A DNA stretch of 17,650 nt from an uncultured Streptococcus sp. (GTDB taxonomy: Bacteria; Bacillota; Bacilli; Lactobacillales; Streptococcaceae). Position 1 is the first letter of the stretch. The number at the start of each line of letters is the position of its first letter. The DNA is taken from positions 1 through 17,650 of the forward strand of contig NZ_CALTUR010000025.1 in the NCBI RefSeq assembly GCF_943912555.1, given 5' to 3'. Below the pieces are notes generated by a model. The model had not been told where the DNA came from. It ran no database searches and saw nothing but the letters and a program-made list of their open reading frames with translations. Below, piece by piece: positions 8,082-14,866 of the stretch. The position numbers were made by a program, and so were the translations under genes.

Positions 8082-8117
8082 TTGTTTCTGTCTAATGAAA
8101 ACAGAGCAAAAATTTGA
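8082..8117 (+). other. Possible 11-codon leader ORF behind a strong orphan Shine-Dalgarno sequence
   Basis: AAAGGAGGT (8066-8074), close to a perfect anti-16S match, is followed after 8 nt by TTG and a short ORF encoding MFLSNENRAKI, ending at TGA inside the CtsR operator. It precedes the clpP promoter, so it could be translated only on read-through transcripts from upp. An imperfect hairpin (about 8039-8064) lies just before it. Real use is unproven. Confidence 0.25.
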
Positions 8118-8142
8118 CCTTTTTTGACCAAGATATTATAAT
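8113..8142 (+). promoter_or_regulatory. clpP promoter with CtsR operator
   Basis: TTTGACC-TTT-TTTGACC (8113-8129) is, on minus, GGTCAAA-AAA-GGTCAAA, an exact match to the CtsR heat-shock operator. The first half-site contains the -35 (TTGACC, 8114-8119); 17 bp on is TATAAT (8137-8142). The second half-site lies in the spacer, so bound CtsR should block polymerase. Heat or protein stress should relieve repression. Confidence 0.93.
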
Positions 8143-8196
8143 AGTCTTATCTTCAGTCATCTGACAAACAAAATTAAAATTCAAAAGGAGAAATGA

Positions 8197-8787
8197 ATGA
8201 TTCCTGTAGTTATTGAACAAACAAGCCGTGGAGAACGTTCCTACGATATTTACTCACGTCTTCTAAAAGACCGCATCATCATGCTGACAGGTCCAGTTGA
8301 AGATAATATGGCTAACTCTGTTATTGCCCAGTTGCTTTTCTTGGATGCCCAAGATAGTACAAAAGATATTTACCTTTATGTCAATACACCTGGTGGTTCC
8401 GTTTCAGCTGGTTTGGCAATCGTTGATACCATGAACTTTATCAAGGCAGATGTCCAAACCATCGTTATGGGAATGGCTGCATCTATGGGTACAGTCATCG
8501 CATCAAGTGGAGCAAAAGGCAAACGTTTCATGCTTCCAAATGCTGAGTACATGATCCACCAACCAATGGGTGGTACAGGTGGTGGTACTCAACAAACCGA
8601 TATGGCGATTGCTGCAGAACACTTGCTTAAAACTCGTAATACCTTGGAAAAAATCTTGGCTGAAAATTCAGGTCAGTCAATCGAAAAAGTCCATGCAGAT
8701 GCAGAACGCGATAACTGGATGAGTGCTCAAGAAACACTTGAATATGGCTTTATTGATGAAATCATGGCCAACAATTCATTGAATTAA
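8197..8787 (+). CDS. clpP: ATP-dependent Clp protease proteolytic subunit
   Basis: The serine peptidase core of Clp proteases. It forms two stacked heptamers and works with Clp ATPases (such as ClpX, ClpC, ClpE) to degrade misfolded and regulatory proteins in the cytoplasm. At 196 residues it has the usual length. The catalytic triad is visible: S96 (GMAASMGTV), H121 (MIHQPMGG) and D172 (ERDNWMS). The ATG at 8197 has AAGGAG 6 nt upstream; another ATG at 8193 is out of frame. The CtsR operator upstream places it in the class III heat-shock regulon. A terminator follows directly, so it is monocistronic. Confidence 0.98.
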   Translation: MIPVVIEQTSRGERSYDIYSRLLKDRIIMLTGPVEDNMANSVIAQLLFLDAQDSTKDIYLYVNTPGGSVSAGLAIVDTMNFIKADVQTIVMGMAASMGTVIASSGAKGKRFMLPNAEYMIHQPMGGTGGGTQQTDMAIAAEHLLKTRNTLEKILAENSGQSIEKVHADAERDNWMSAQETLEYGFIDEIMANNSLN

Positions 8788-8796
8788 TGATAAAAG

Positions 8797-8826
8797 AAGG
8801 CAAACTCGACTGGGTTTGCTTTTTTT
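8797..8826 (+). terminator. clpP terminator
   Basis: Stem 8797-8807 with 8812-8822 (core GCAAACTC with GGGTTTGC, two G-T pairs), loop GACT, then Ts to 8826. The last T begins the TGG of the next extended -10. Confidence 0.85.
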
Positions 8827-8834
8827 GGTATAAT
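8826..8834 (+). promoter_or_regulatory. Extended -10 promoter of the UPF0298 gene
   Basis: TGGTATAAT is an exact extended -10 directly fused to the clpP terminator T-tract. Its -35 position falls in the hairpin. The start site would be near 8841, about 26 nt before the ATG. Confidence 0.7.
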
Positions 8835-8866
8835 AGGGGGGAGATTTCTTAGAAAGAGGATTTATC

Positions 8867-9145
8867 ATGTTTGAAAAAGTCAATCGATCTGGCTTGATTA
8901 TCTATCTTTACTATAATCGTGATGCCAAAAAACTGCAGGATTATGGAGATATTACCTATCATTCCAAGAAACATCGCTACTTGCAGCTCTATGTTCCAAC
9001 TCAAGAAGTGGAGCAATTGGTTGGGCGATTGAGCAAGGAAAAATTTATTAAAAAAGTCAGAGCTTGTCATATCCAAGAGTTGGAAACACCTTTTGTGGGC
9101 AATCTTTATCGAGAGGAAAACGTTATCATCGACAAAGTTCAATAA
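8867..9145 (+). CDS. UPF0298/DUF2129 family protein (YlbG-like)
   Basis: A 92-residue cytoplasmic protein of unknown function. The start [23 protein letters not shown], then [16 protein letters not shown] and a C-terminal FVGNL, follow the short DUF2129 family, which is widespread in Firmicutes and represented by Bacillus YlbG. There is no signal peptide or membrane segment. The ATG at 8867 follows AGAGGA. The gene has its own promoter. I see no terminator after it: the liv promoter starts 5 nt past its stop codon, so transcripts may read into livJ. No function should be inferred from the neighbours. Confidence 0.85.
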   Translation: MFEKVNRSGLIIYLYYNRDAKKLQDYGDITYHSKKHRYLQLYVPTQEVEQLVGRLSKEKFIKKVRACHIQELETPFVGNLYREENVIIDKVQ

Positions 9146-9150
9146 AAGTG

Positions 9151-9179
9151 TTGACAATTTTCTGATAATTCGGTATATT
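9151..9179 (+). promoter_or_regulatory. liv operon promoter with CodY box in the spacer
   Basis: TTGACA (9151-9156), a 17-bp spacer and TATATT (9174-9179) form a near-consensus promoter. The 15-mer AATTTTCTGATAATT (9156-9170) matches the CodY consensus AATTTTCWGAAAATT at 14 of 15 positions. CodY loaded with branched-chain amino acids would sit on the promoter and repress uptake when those amino acids are plentiful. Confidence 0.85.
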
Positions 9180-9220
9180 CTTAACATGCTATTTATTTAA
9201 GAAATAAGGAGACAAAAAAG

Positions 9221-10381
9221 ATGAAGAAAAAATTTGCCCTATCGTTTGTGGCGCTTGCAAGTGTAGCACTTCTTGCGGCCTGTGGAGAAGTGAAGTCTGG
9301 AGCGTCAAATGCTGCTGGTAACTCAGTAGATGAGAAGACAATTAAAATCGGATTTAACTTCGAAGAAACTGGTGCTGTAGCAGCCTACGGAACATCTGAA
9401 CAAAAAGGTGCCCAACTTGCTGTTGATGAAATCAATGCCGCAGGTGGTATCGATGGAAAACAAATCGAAGTAGTCGATAAAGATAACAAGTCTGAAACAG
9501 CAGAAGCAGCTTCAGTAACAACTAACCTTGTAACTCAATCTAAAGTATCAGCAATCGTAGGACCTGCGACATCTGGTGCAACTGCAGCTGCGGTAGCGAA
9601 CGCTACAAAAGCAGGTGTTCCATTGATTTCACCAAGTGCGACTCAAGATGGATTGACTAAAGGTCAAGATTACCTCTTTATTGGAACTTTCCAAGATAGC
9701 TTCCAAGGAAAAATTATCTCAAACTATGTTTCTGAGAAATTAAATGCTAAGAAAGTTGTTCTTTACACTGACAATGCCAGTGACTATGCTAAAGGTATTG
9801 CTAAATCTTTCCGCGAATCATACAAGGGTGAAATCGTTGCAGATGAAACTTTCGTAGCAGGCGACACAGATTTCCAAGCAGCCCTTACAAAAATGAAAGG
9901 GAAAGACTTTGATGCGATCGTTGTTCCTGGTTACTATACTGAAGCTGGTAAAATTGTAAACCAAGCGCGTGGTATGGGAATTGATAAACCAATCATTGGT
10001 GGTGATGGATTCAACGGTGAAGAGTTTGTACAACAAGCAACTGCTGAAAAAGCATCAAATATCTACTTTATCTCAGGCTTCTCAACTACTGTAGAAGTTT
10101 CAGCTAAAGCAAAAGCCTTCCTTGACGCTTACCGTGCTAAGTACAATGAAGAGCCTTCAACATTTGCAGCCTTGGCTTATGATTCAGTTCACCTTGTAGC
10201 AAATGCAGCAAAAGGTGCTAAAAACTCAGGTGAGATTAAGGATAATCTTGCTAAAACAAAAGACTTTGAGGGTGTAACTGGTAAAACAAGCTTCGATGCA
10301 GACCACAACACAGTCAAAACTGCTTACATGATGACTATGAACAATGGTAAGGTTGAAGCAGCAGAGGTTGTAAAACCATAA
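9221..10381 (+). CDS. livJ: Branched-chain amino acid ABC transporter substrate-binding lipoprotein
   Basis: The extracellular receptor that captures Leu, Ile and Val and delivers them to LivHM. The 386-residue precursor has a lipoprotein signal (MKKKFALSFV...) ending in the lipobox LAAC, with C21 as the predicted lipidated residue. The mature part is a type I periplasmic-binding fold, starting IKIGFNFEETGAVAAYG and including GPATSGATAAA, the residues that usually hold the ligand alpha-amino and carboxylate groups. The ATG at 9221 follows AAGGAG by 9 nt. It is first in livJHMGF and is separated from livH by a 115-nt gap with a long hairpin, suited to higher expression of the receptor than of the membrane parts. 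Confidence 0.96.
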   Translation: MKKKFALSFVALASVALLAACGEVKSGASNAAGNSVDEKTIKIGFNFEETGAVAAYGTSEQKGAQLAVDEINAAGGIDGKQIEVVDKDNKSETAEAASVTTNLVTQSKVSAIVGPATSGATAAAVANATKAGVPLISPSATQDGLTKGQDYLFIGTFQDSFQGKIISNYVSEKLNAKKVVLYTDNASDYAKGIAKSFRESYKGEIVADETFVAGDTDFQAALTKMKGKDFDAIVVPGYYTEAGKIVNQARGMGIDKPIIGGDGFNGEEFVQQATAEKASNIYFISGFSTTVEVSAKAKAFLDAYRAKYNEEPSTFAALAYDSVHLVANAAKGAKNSGEIKDNLAKTKDFEGVTGKTSFDADHNTVKTAYMMTMNNGKVEAAEVVKP

Positions 10382-10386
10382 TAGAA

Positions 10387-10437
10387 AAATGTTGAAATAG
10401 GGAATGAGCCGTTGACTCACTCCCTGTTTCGATGTTT
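10387..10437 (+). other. Long intercistronic hairpin between livJ and livH
   Basis: An approximately 22-position stem (10387-10408 with 10416-10437, including wobble pairs and one A-C mismatch) with a 7-nt loop. The T-tract after the core stem is interrupted, so it looks like a partial terminator or an mRNA-stabilising 3' structure rather than a full stop. No promoter for livH is evident, so the operon presumably reads through. Confidence 0.65.
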
Positions 10438-10454
10438 AAGAACCTATCAAAAGT

Positions 10455-10468
10455 GAGGGGGAACCCTC
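10455..10468 (+). other. Small GNRA-loop hairpin in the livH leader
   Basis: GAGGG-GGAA-CCCTC is a perfect 5-bp stem closed by a GNRA-type tetraloop, about 28 nt before the livH ATG. It may stabilise the 5' end of a processed livHMGF mRNA. No ligand-binding riboswitch fold is recognised. Confidence 0.4.
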
Positions 10469-10496
10469 GAAATTAAAAATAGAAAGAGTGAATCTT

Positions 10497-11366
10497 ATGC
10501 TCCAACAACTAGTAAATGGTTTGATTCTAGGTAGTGTTTATGCGCTGTTAGCCCTAGGATATACCATGGTTTACGGAATTATCAAGCTCATCAACTTCGC
10601 CCACGGTGATATTTATATGATGGGAGCCTTTATCGGTTATTTCTTGATTAATTCTTTTCAAATGAATTTCTTTGTAGCGCTTATTGTAGCGATGCTAGCG
10701 ACGGCCATTCTTGGTGTCGTGATTGAATTTCTTGCTTACCGACCTTTGCGTCACTCCACTCGTATTGCTGTTTTGATCACAGCTATTGGGGTTTCCTTCT
10801 TACTTGAGTATGGAATGGTCTATCTGGTTGGTGCCAATACTCGTGCCTTCCCTCAAGCGATTCAAACAGTTCGCTATGATTTGGGACCAATTAGCTTAAC
10901 GAATGTACAGTTAATGATTTTGGCCATTTCCTTGATTTTGATGATTTTGCTACAAGTCATTGTTCAAAAGACCAAGATGGGGAAAGCTATGCGTGCGGTA
11001 TCTGTAGATAGCGATGCAGCACAATTGATGGGGATCAATGTAAACCGTACTATCAGCTTTACCTTTGCTTTGGGTTCTGCTCTTGCGGGTGCGGCTGGTG
11101 TTCTGATTGCCCTCTATTATAACTCTTTGGAGCCTTTGATGGGGGTTACTCCAGGTCTTAAATCTTTCGTTGCCGCTGTACTTGGTGGTATCGGAATTAT
11201 TCCTGGTGCGGCTCTTGGTGGTTTTGTGATTGGTCTATTGGAAACCTTTGCGACAGCCTTTGGAATGTCAGACTTCCGTGATGCCATTGTTTATGGAATC
11301 TTGTTGTTGATCTTGATTGTCCGCCCAGCTGGTATCCTTGGTAAAAATGTGAAAGAGAAGGTGTAA
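10497..11366 (+). CDS. livH: Branched-chain amino acid ABC transporter permease LivH
   Basis: One of the two membrane subunits that form the translocation path of the LIV importer. The 289-residue chain starts MLQQLVNGLILGSVYALLALGYTMVYG, the conserved LivH opening, and has about eight hydrophobic segments. The cytoplasmic loop DSDAAQLMGINVNRTISFTF, with its A-MGIN core, is where the ATPases dock. I chose the ATG at 10497; a GTG at 10488 would add three residues, but the purine-rich AGAAAGAG lies 8 nt before the ATG. The ribosome binding site is weak. The gene ends 3 nt before livM and belongs to the livJHMGF operon. Confidence 0.94.
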   Translation: MLQQLVNGLILGSVYALLALGYTMVYGIIKLINFAHGDIYMMGAFIGYFLINSFQMNFFVALIVAMLATAILGVVIEFLAYRPLRHSTRIAVLITAIGVSFLLEYGMVYLVGANTRAFPQAIQTVRYDLGPISLTNVQLMILAISLILMILLQVIVQKTKMGKAMRAVSVDSDAAQLMGINVNRTISFTFALGSALAGAAGVLIALYYNSLEPLMGVTPGLKSFVAAVLGGIGIIPGAALGGFVIGLLETFATAFGMSDFRDAIVYGILLLILIVRPAGILGKNVKEKV

Positions 11367-11369
11367 ACG

Positions 11370-12326
11370 ATGAAGGAAAATTTAAAAGTTAATATTCTAT
11401 GGTTACTCCTTTTGTTAGCTGGCTATGGCTTGATTAGTGTACTGGTTTCAGTCGGAGTACTCAATCTATTCTATGTACAGATTTTACAACAAATTGGAAT
11501 TAATATTATTCTTGCTGTTGGTCTCAACTTAATCGTTGGTTTTTCAGGCCAATTTTCACTTGGTCATGCTGGTTTCATGGCGATTGGTGCCTACGCAGCA
11601 GCTATTATTGGTTCTAAATCACCAACCTACGGAGCCTTCTTTGGAGCTATGCTTGTAGGGGCTTTGCTTTCAGGAGCAGTTGCCTTACTTGTCGGAATTC
11701 CAACCTTGCGCTTGAAGGGGGACTATCTTGCGGTAGCAACTCTCGGTGTTTCTGAAATTATCCGTATCTTTATTATCAATGGTGGAAGCCTTACAAACGG
11801 TGCGGCAGGTATCTTGGGAATTCCAAACTTTACAACTTGGCAAATGGTTTATTTCTTTGTCGTGATTACAACCATTGCAACTTTGAACTTTTTACGTAGC
11901 CCAATTGGTCGTTCAACTCTCTCTGTTCGTGAGGATGAAATCGCTGCTGAGTCAGTTGGAGTTAATACGACTAAAATTAAAATCATCGCCTTTGTCTTTG
12001 GTGCTATTACTGCAAGTATTGCAGGGTCACTTCAGGCAGGATTTATCGGTTCAGTTGTACCGAAAGATTACACTTTCATCAACTCAATCAACGTTTTGAT
12101 CATTGTTGTCTTTGGTGGACTTGGTTCCATTACAGGTGCCATTGTTTCAGCTATTGTTCTTGGAATTTTGAATATGCTTCTCCAAGATGTTGCTAGTGTG
12201 CGTATGATTATTTACGCTTTGGCCTTGGTATTGGTAATGATTTTCAGACCAGGTGGACTCCTTGGAACATGGGAATTGAGTCTATCACGTTTCTTTAAAA
12301 AATCTAAGAAGGAGGGACAAAACTAA
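11370..12326 (+). CDS. livM: Branched-chain amino acid ABC transporter permease LivM
   Basis: The second membrane subunit of the importer. It has 318 residues with about eight to ten hydrophobic segments. Family marks are GLNLIVGFSGQFSLGHAGFMAIGAYAAA-type sequence at about residues 51-77 and the coupling-loop pattern REDEIAAESVGVNTTKIKI (188-206), which contacts the ATPases. Its ATG lies 3 nt after the livH stop with AAGGTG just upstream inside livH. Its TAA overlaps the livG ATG by one base (TAATG), so translation of livM and livG is probably coupled. Nothing is missing. Confidence 0.95.
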   Translation: MKENLKVNILWLLLLLAGYGLISVLVSVGVLNLFYVQILQQIGINIILAVGLNLIVGFSGQFSLGHAGFMAIGAYAAAIIGSKSPTYGAFFGAMLVGALLSGAVALLVGIPTLRLKGDYLAVATLGVSEIIRIFIINGGSLTNGAAGILGIPNFTTWQMVYFFVVITTIATLNFLRSPIGRSTLSVREDEIAAESVGVNTTKIKIIAFVFGAITASIAGSLQAGFIGSVVPKDYTFINSINVLIIVVFGGLGSITGAIVSAIVLGILNMLLQDVASVRMIIYALALVLVMIFRPGGLLGTWELSLSRFFKKSKKEGQN

Positions 12327-13090
12327 TGGCATTACTTGAAGTAAAACAGTTAACCAAACATTTTGGCGGTCTAACAGCTGTTGGAGATGTGACTCTTGAA
12401 TTGAACGAAGGAGAACTGGTTGGACTAATCGGTCCAAACGGAGCTGGGAAAACCACTCTTTTCAACCTCTTGACGGGTGTTTATGAACCAAGTGAAGGAA
12501 CAGTAACACTAGATGGTCACCTTTTGAATGGAAAGTCACCTTATAAGATTGCTTCTTTGGGACTTGGACGTACTTTCCAAAATATTCGTCTTTTTAAAGA
12601 TTTAACAGTTTTGGACAATGTTTTGATTGCTTTTGGCAACCATCACAAACAACATGTTTTTGCTAGTTTCTTACGCCTACCAGCTTTTTACAAGAGTGAA
12701 AAAGAATTAAAAGTTAAGGCTTTGGAATTGCTGAAAATTTTTGATTTAGATGGTGATGCAGAAACGCTTGCTAAAAACCTCGCCTACGGACAACAACGTC
12801 GTTTGGAAATTGTTCGTGCCCTTGCTACGGAACCTAAAATTCTCTTTTTGGATGAACCAGCAGCAGGTATGAACCCACAGGAAACAGCGGAATTGACTGA
12901 GTTAATTCGTCGCATCAAAGATGAATTTAAGATTACGATCATGCTAATTGAACACGATATGAATCTGGTCATGGAAGTAACAGAACGCATCTACGTACTT
13001 GAATACGGTCGTTTGATTGCTCAAGGAACTCCAGACGAAATTAAAACCAATAAACGTGTTATCGAAGCTTATCTAGGAGGTGAAGCCTAA
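12326..13090 (+). CDS. livG: Branched-chain amino acid ABC transporter ATP-binding protein LivG
   Basis: A 254-residue cytoplasmic ATPase that powers LivHM. It has Walker A GPNGAGKTT (37-45), Q-loop FQNIRLF, the LivG-type signature LAYGQQRRLE in place of LSGGQ, Walker B ILFLDEPAAGMN, and the H-loop histidine in LIEHDM. The C-terminal IEAYLGG is typical of this subfamily. AAGGAGGGAC upstream is a strong ribosome binding site within the end of livM. The start overlaps the livM stop by one base and the stop overlaps the livF start by one base, so the three are translationally linked. Confidence 0.96.
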   Translation: MALLEVKQLTKHFGGLTAVGDVTLELNEGELVGLIGPNGAGKTTLFNLLTGVYEPSEGTVTLDGHLLNGKSPYKIASLGLGRTFQNIRLFKDLTVLDNVLIAFGNHHKQHVFASFLRLPAFYKSEKELKVKALELLKIFDLDGDAETLAKNLAYGQQRRLEIVRALATEPKILFLDEPAAGMNPQETAELTELIRRIKDEFKITIMLIEHDMNLVMEVTERIYVLEYGRLIAQGTPDEIKTNKRVIEAYLGGEA

Positions 13091-13800
13091 TGTCTATGTT
13101 AAAAGTTGATAATCTTTCTGTGCATTACGGTATGATCCAAGCAGTCCGTGATGTAAGCTTTGAAGTGAATGAAGGAGAAGTTGTTTCCCTTATCGGTGCC
13201 AATGGTGCAGGTAAGACAACCATTCTCCGTACCTTGTCTGGTTTGGTTAGACCGAGTTCAGGAAAGATTGAATTTTTAGGTCAAGAAATCCAAAAAATGC
13301 CAGCGCAGAAAATCGTAGCTGGTGGGCTTTCACAAGTACCAGAAGGACGCCATGTCTTCCCTGGCTTGACTGTTATGGAAAATCTTGAAATGGGAGCTTT
13401 CTTAAAGAAAAATCGTGAAGAAAATCAAGCTAACTTGAAGAAAGTTTTCTCACGCTTCCCGCGTCTAGAAGAACGGAAAAATCAAGATGCAGCCACCCTT
13501 TCAGGAGGGGAACAACAAATGCTTGCCATGGGACGCGCCCTTATGTCAACACCCAAACTTCTTCTTTTAGATGAACCATCAATGGGACTTGCTCCAATCT
13601 TTATCCAAGAAATTTTTGATATCATTCAAGACATCCAGAAACAAGGAACAACCGTCCTCTTGATTGAACAAAATGCCAATAAAGCACTTGCAATCTCTGA
13701 CCGAGGCTATGTATTGGAAACAGGGAAAATCGTTCTATCAGGAACAGGAAAAGAACTCGCCTCATCAGAAGAAGTTAGAAAAGCATACCTAGGTGGCTAA
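13090..13800 (+). CDS. livF: Branched-chain amino acid ABC transporter ATP-binding protein LivF
   Basis: The partner ATPase of LivG, 236 residues. Walker A GANGAGKTT, Q-loop SQVPEGRHVFPGLTV (the LivF-specific form), signature LSGGEQQMLAMGRAL, Walker B LLLLDEPSMGL and the terminal switch region LIEQN are all present; LivF proteins commonly have glutamine-rich LIEQN here. The start overlaps the livG stop as TAATG; a second ATG two codons later could also serve. It is the last gene of livJHMGF, with a strong terminator across its stop codon. Confidence 0.96.
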   Translation: MSMLKVDNLSVHYGMIQAVRDVSFEVNEGEVVSLIGANGAGKTTILRTLSGLVRPSSGKIEFLGQEIQKMPAQKIVAGGLSQVPEGRHVFPGLTVMENLEMGAFLKKNREENQANLKKVFSRFPRLEERKNQDAATLSGGEQQMLAMGRALMSTPKLLLLDEPSMGLAPIFIQEIFDIIQDIQKQGTTVLLIEQNANKALAISDRGYVLETGKIVLSGTGKELASSEEVRKAYLGG

Positions 13801-13821
13801 AAAGGTCCGGGGGACCTTTTT
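13799..13821 (+). terminator. liv operon terminator
   Basis: A perfect 10-bp stem AAAAAGGTCC with GGACCTTTTT, loop GGG, overlapping the livF stop codon and ending in five Ts. Confidence 0.92.
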
Positions 13822-13895
13822 AGTCGGTAGATGGAGATTGCGAAGCAATTATCTGATCCAGTGGATTGTTTTAGTCGGTAGATGGAGATTGCGAA
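13818..13895. repeat. Direct repeat, two 27-nt identical copies 51 bp apart
   Basis: Positions 13818-13844 and 13869-13895 are identical over 27 nt (each begins TTTTAGTCGGTAGATGG and ends ATTGCGAA). The following bases are loosely similar with small gaps (CAA, TCT, TGATC), so a degenerate unit of about 51 bp seems duplicated. Copy 1 can form ATTGC-GAA-GCAAT; copy 2 has lost that pairing. I do not recognise it as BOX, RUP or SPRITE. It lies in non-coding DNA after livF. Confidence 0.75.
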
Positions 13896-14034
13896 CAAAT
13901 CTTGATCTACATTAAAAGATTAATTTCTAATAATTGAAAAATCGAACGAAAGGTATCTTACCTTCATTCATAGAGCTCGATTTCAGAGCTCTTTTTGCTA
14001 GCTTATTCATACTTTTCTGAATTTTGAAAAAGAA
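13822..14034. other. Intergenic region without a gene
   Basis: About 280 bases separate the liv terminator from the CBS gene promoter and coding region. I see no credible ORF. The stretch holds the direct repeat, a small AAGGTA-TC-TTACCTT hairpin (13951-13964) and the orphan terminator at 13972-13996. A weak TTGATC (13902-13907) with AT-rich DNA downstream is not a convincing promoter. Confidence 0.6.
13972..13996 (+). terminator. Orphan intrinsic terminator before the CBS/ACT gene
   Basis: AGAGCTC (13972-13978), 7-nt loop, GAGCTCT (13986-13992), then Ts to 13996. The liv operon already ends at 13821, so this terminator has no evident gene to serve. It could back up liv read-through or end a small RNA. 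Confidence 0.75.
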
Positions 14035-14073
14035 ATGTAAGCGTTTGATAGATTTACAAAAAGATTGTATAAT
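14035..14073 (+). promoter_or_regulatory. Promoter of the CBS/ACT gene, with possible cre site on the -35
   Basis: TTGATA (14045-14050), 17-bp spacer, TATAAT (14068-14073). ATGTAAGCGTTTGATA (14035-14050) resembles the CcpA cre consensus WTGWAARCGYTWWCWW with two mismatches, both in the right arm. It overlaps the -35, a position where CcpA would repress. Promoter support is good; the cre call is tentative. Confidence 0.7.
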
Positions 14074-14102
14074 AGGGAGAAGAATAGAAAAGGAGAAGTC
14101 TC

Positions 14103-14759
14103 ATGGCAGTTAAAGATTTTATGACCCGCAAGGTAGTGTACATTAGTCCAGATACAACAGTATCTCATACAGCAGATTTGATGAGAGAGCAAGGTTTGCA
14201 CCGCTTGCCTGTTATCGAAAATGATCAATTGGTTGGTTTGGTAACTGAAGGAACCATTGCGCAAGCAAGTCCATCCAAAGCAACAAGTCTTTCTATCTAT
14301 GAGATGAACTATCTTCTGAATAAGACAAAAGTAAAAGATGTTATGATTCGTGATGTTGTCACTGTCTCAGGCTATGCTAGTCTAGAAGATGCAACTTATC
14401 TGATGTTGAAAAATAAGATTGGTATTCTTCCTGTCGTAGATAACCATCAAGTCTATGGGGTTATTACTGACCGTGATGTTTTCCAAGCCTTTCTTGAAAT
14501 TGCTGGCTATGGAGAAGAAGGAATTCGTGTGCGCTTTGTTACGGAAAATGAAGTCGGTGTTCTTGGTAAGATTGTTTCTCTAATCGTTGAAGAAAATTTA
14601 AATATCTCCCATACAGTTAATATTCCGCGTAAAGATGGTAAGGTGATTATAGAAGTTCAAATTGATGGTTCAGTTGATTTGGCAGCCTTAAAGCAAAAAT
14701 TTGAATCCGAGAATATTCAAGTAGAGGAGATTAGTCGTACTTCTGCAAAAGTTTTATAA
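14103..14759 (+). CDS. CBS-pair and ACT domain protein (AcuB-like)
   Basis: A 218-residue cytoplasmic protein. CBS1 (about 1-56: VKDFMTRKVVYISPDTTV...RLPVIENDQLVGLVTEG), CBS2 (about 76-132: VKDVMIRDVVTVSG...ILPVVDNHQVYGVITDRDVF), then an ACT-like domain (about 138-205: RVRFVTENEVGVLGKIVSLIVEENLNISH). CBS pairs bind adenine nucleotides and ACT domains bind small ligands such as amino acids, so this is a sensor; the partner is unknown. The order matches Bacillus AcuB, named for an acetoin-utilisation locus, but no acetoin genes are here. AAGGAG precedes the ATG at 14103. It has its own promoter and terminator, so it is monocistronic. Confidence 0.88.
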   Translation: MAVKDFMTRKVVYISPDTTVSHTADLMREQGLHRLPVIENDQLVGLVTEGTIAQASPSKATSLSIYEMNYLLNKTKVKDVMIRDVVTVSGYASLEDATYLMLKNKIGILPVVDNHQVYGVITDRDVFQAFLEIAGYGEEGIRVRFVTENEVGVLGKIVSLIVEENLNISHTVNIPRKDGKVIIEVQIDGSVDLAALKQKFESENIQVEEISRTSAKVL

Positions 14760-14762
14760 GGA

Positions 14763-14786
14763 GGGGAGCCGAAAGGCTTCTTTTTT
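14763..14786 (+). terminator. Terminator after the CBS/ACT gene
   Basis: GGAGCC-GAAA-GGCTTC (14765-14780, one G-T pair, GNRA tetraloop) followed by six Ts. Confidence 0.88.
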
Positions 14787-14832
14787 CATGAAAAGGGGAG
14801 TAGAGCAAAAGATGGAAAGAAATGAGAGAATA

Positions 14833-14841
14833 TGGTATAAT
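14833..14841 (+). promoter_or_regulatory. Extended -10 promoter of the prfB-ftsE-ftsX unit
   Basis: TGGTATAAT is an exact extended -10, 25 nt before the prfB ATG. No good -35 is seen. It is the only clear promoter ahead of prfB, ftsE and ftsX. Confidence 0.7.
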
Positions 14842-14866
14842 AAAACGATACAAAAAAGGAGTATTT

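Noticed and set aside
10438..10496. A riboswitch or T-box before livH
   Set aside because: The region has only two simple hairpins and no conserved T-box or riboswitch core that I can recognise; the gap is also too short for a T-box.
13818..13895. The repeat pair as the beginning of a CRISPR array
   Set aside because: Only two copies, no further units at regular spacing, and no cas genes in the window.
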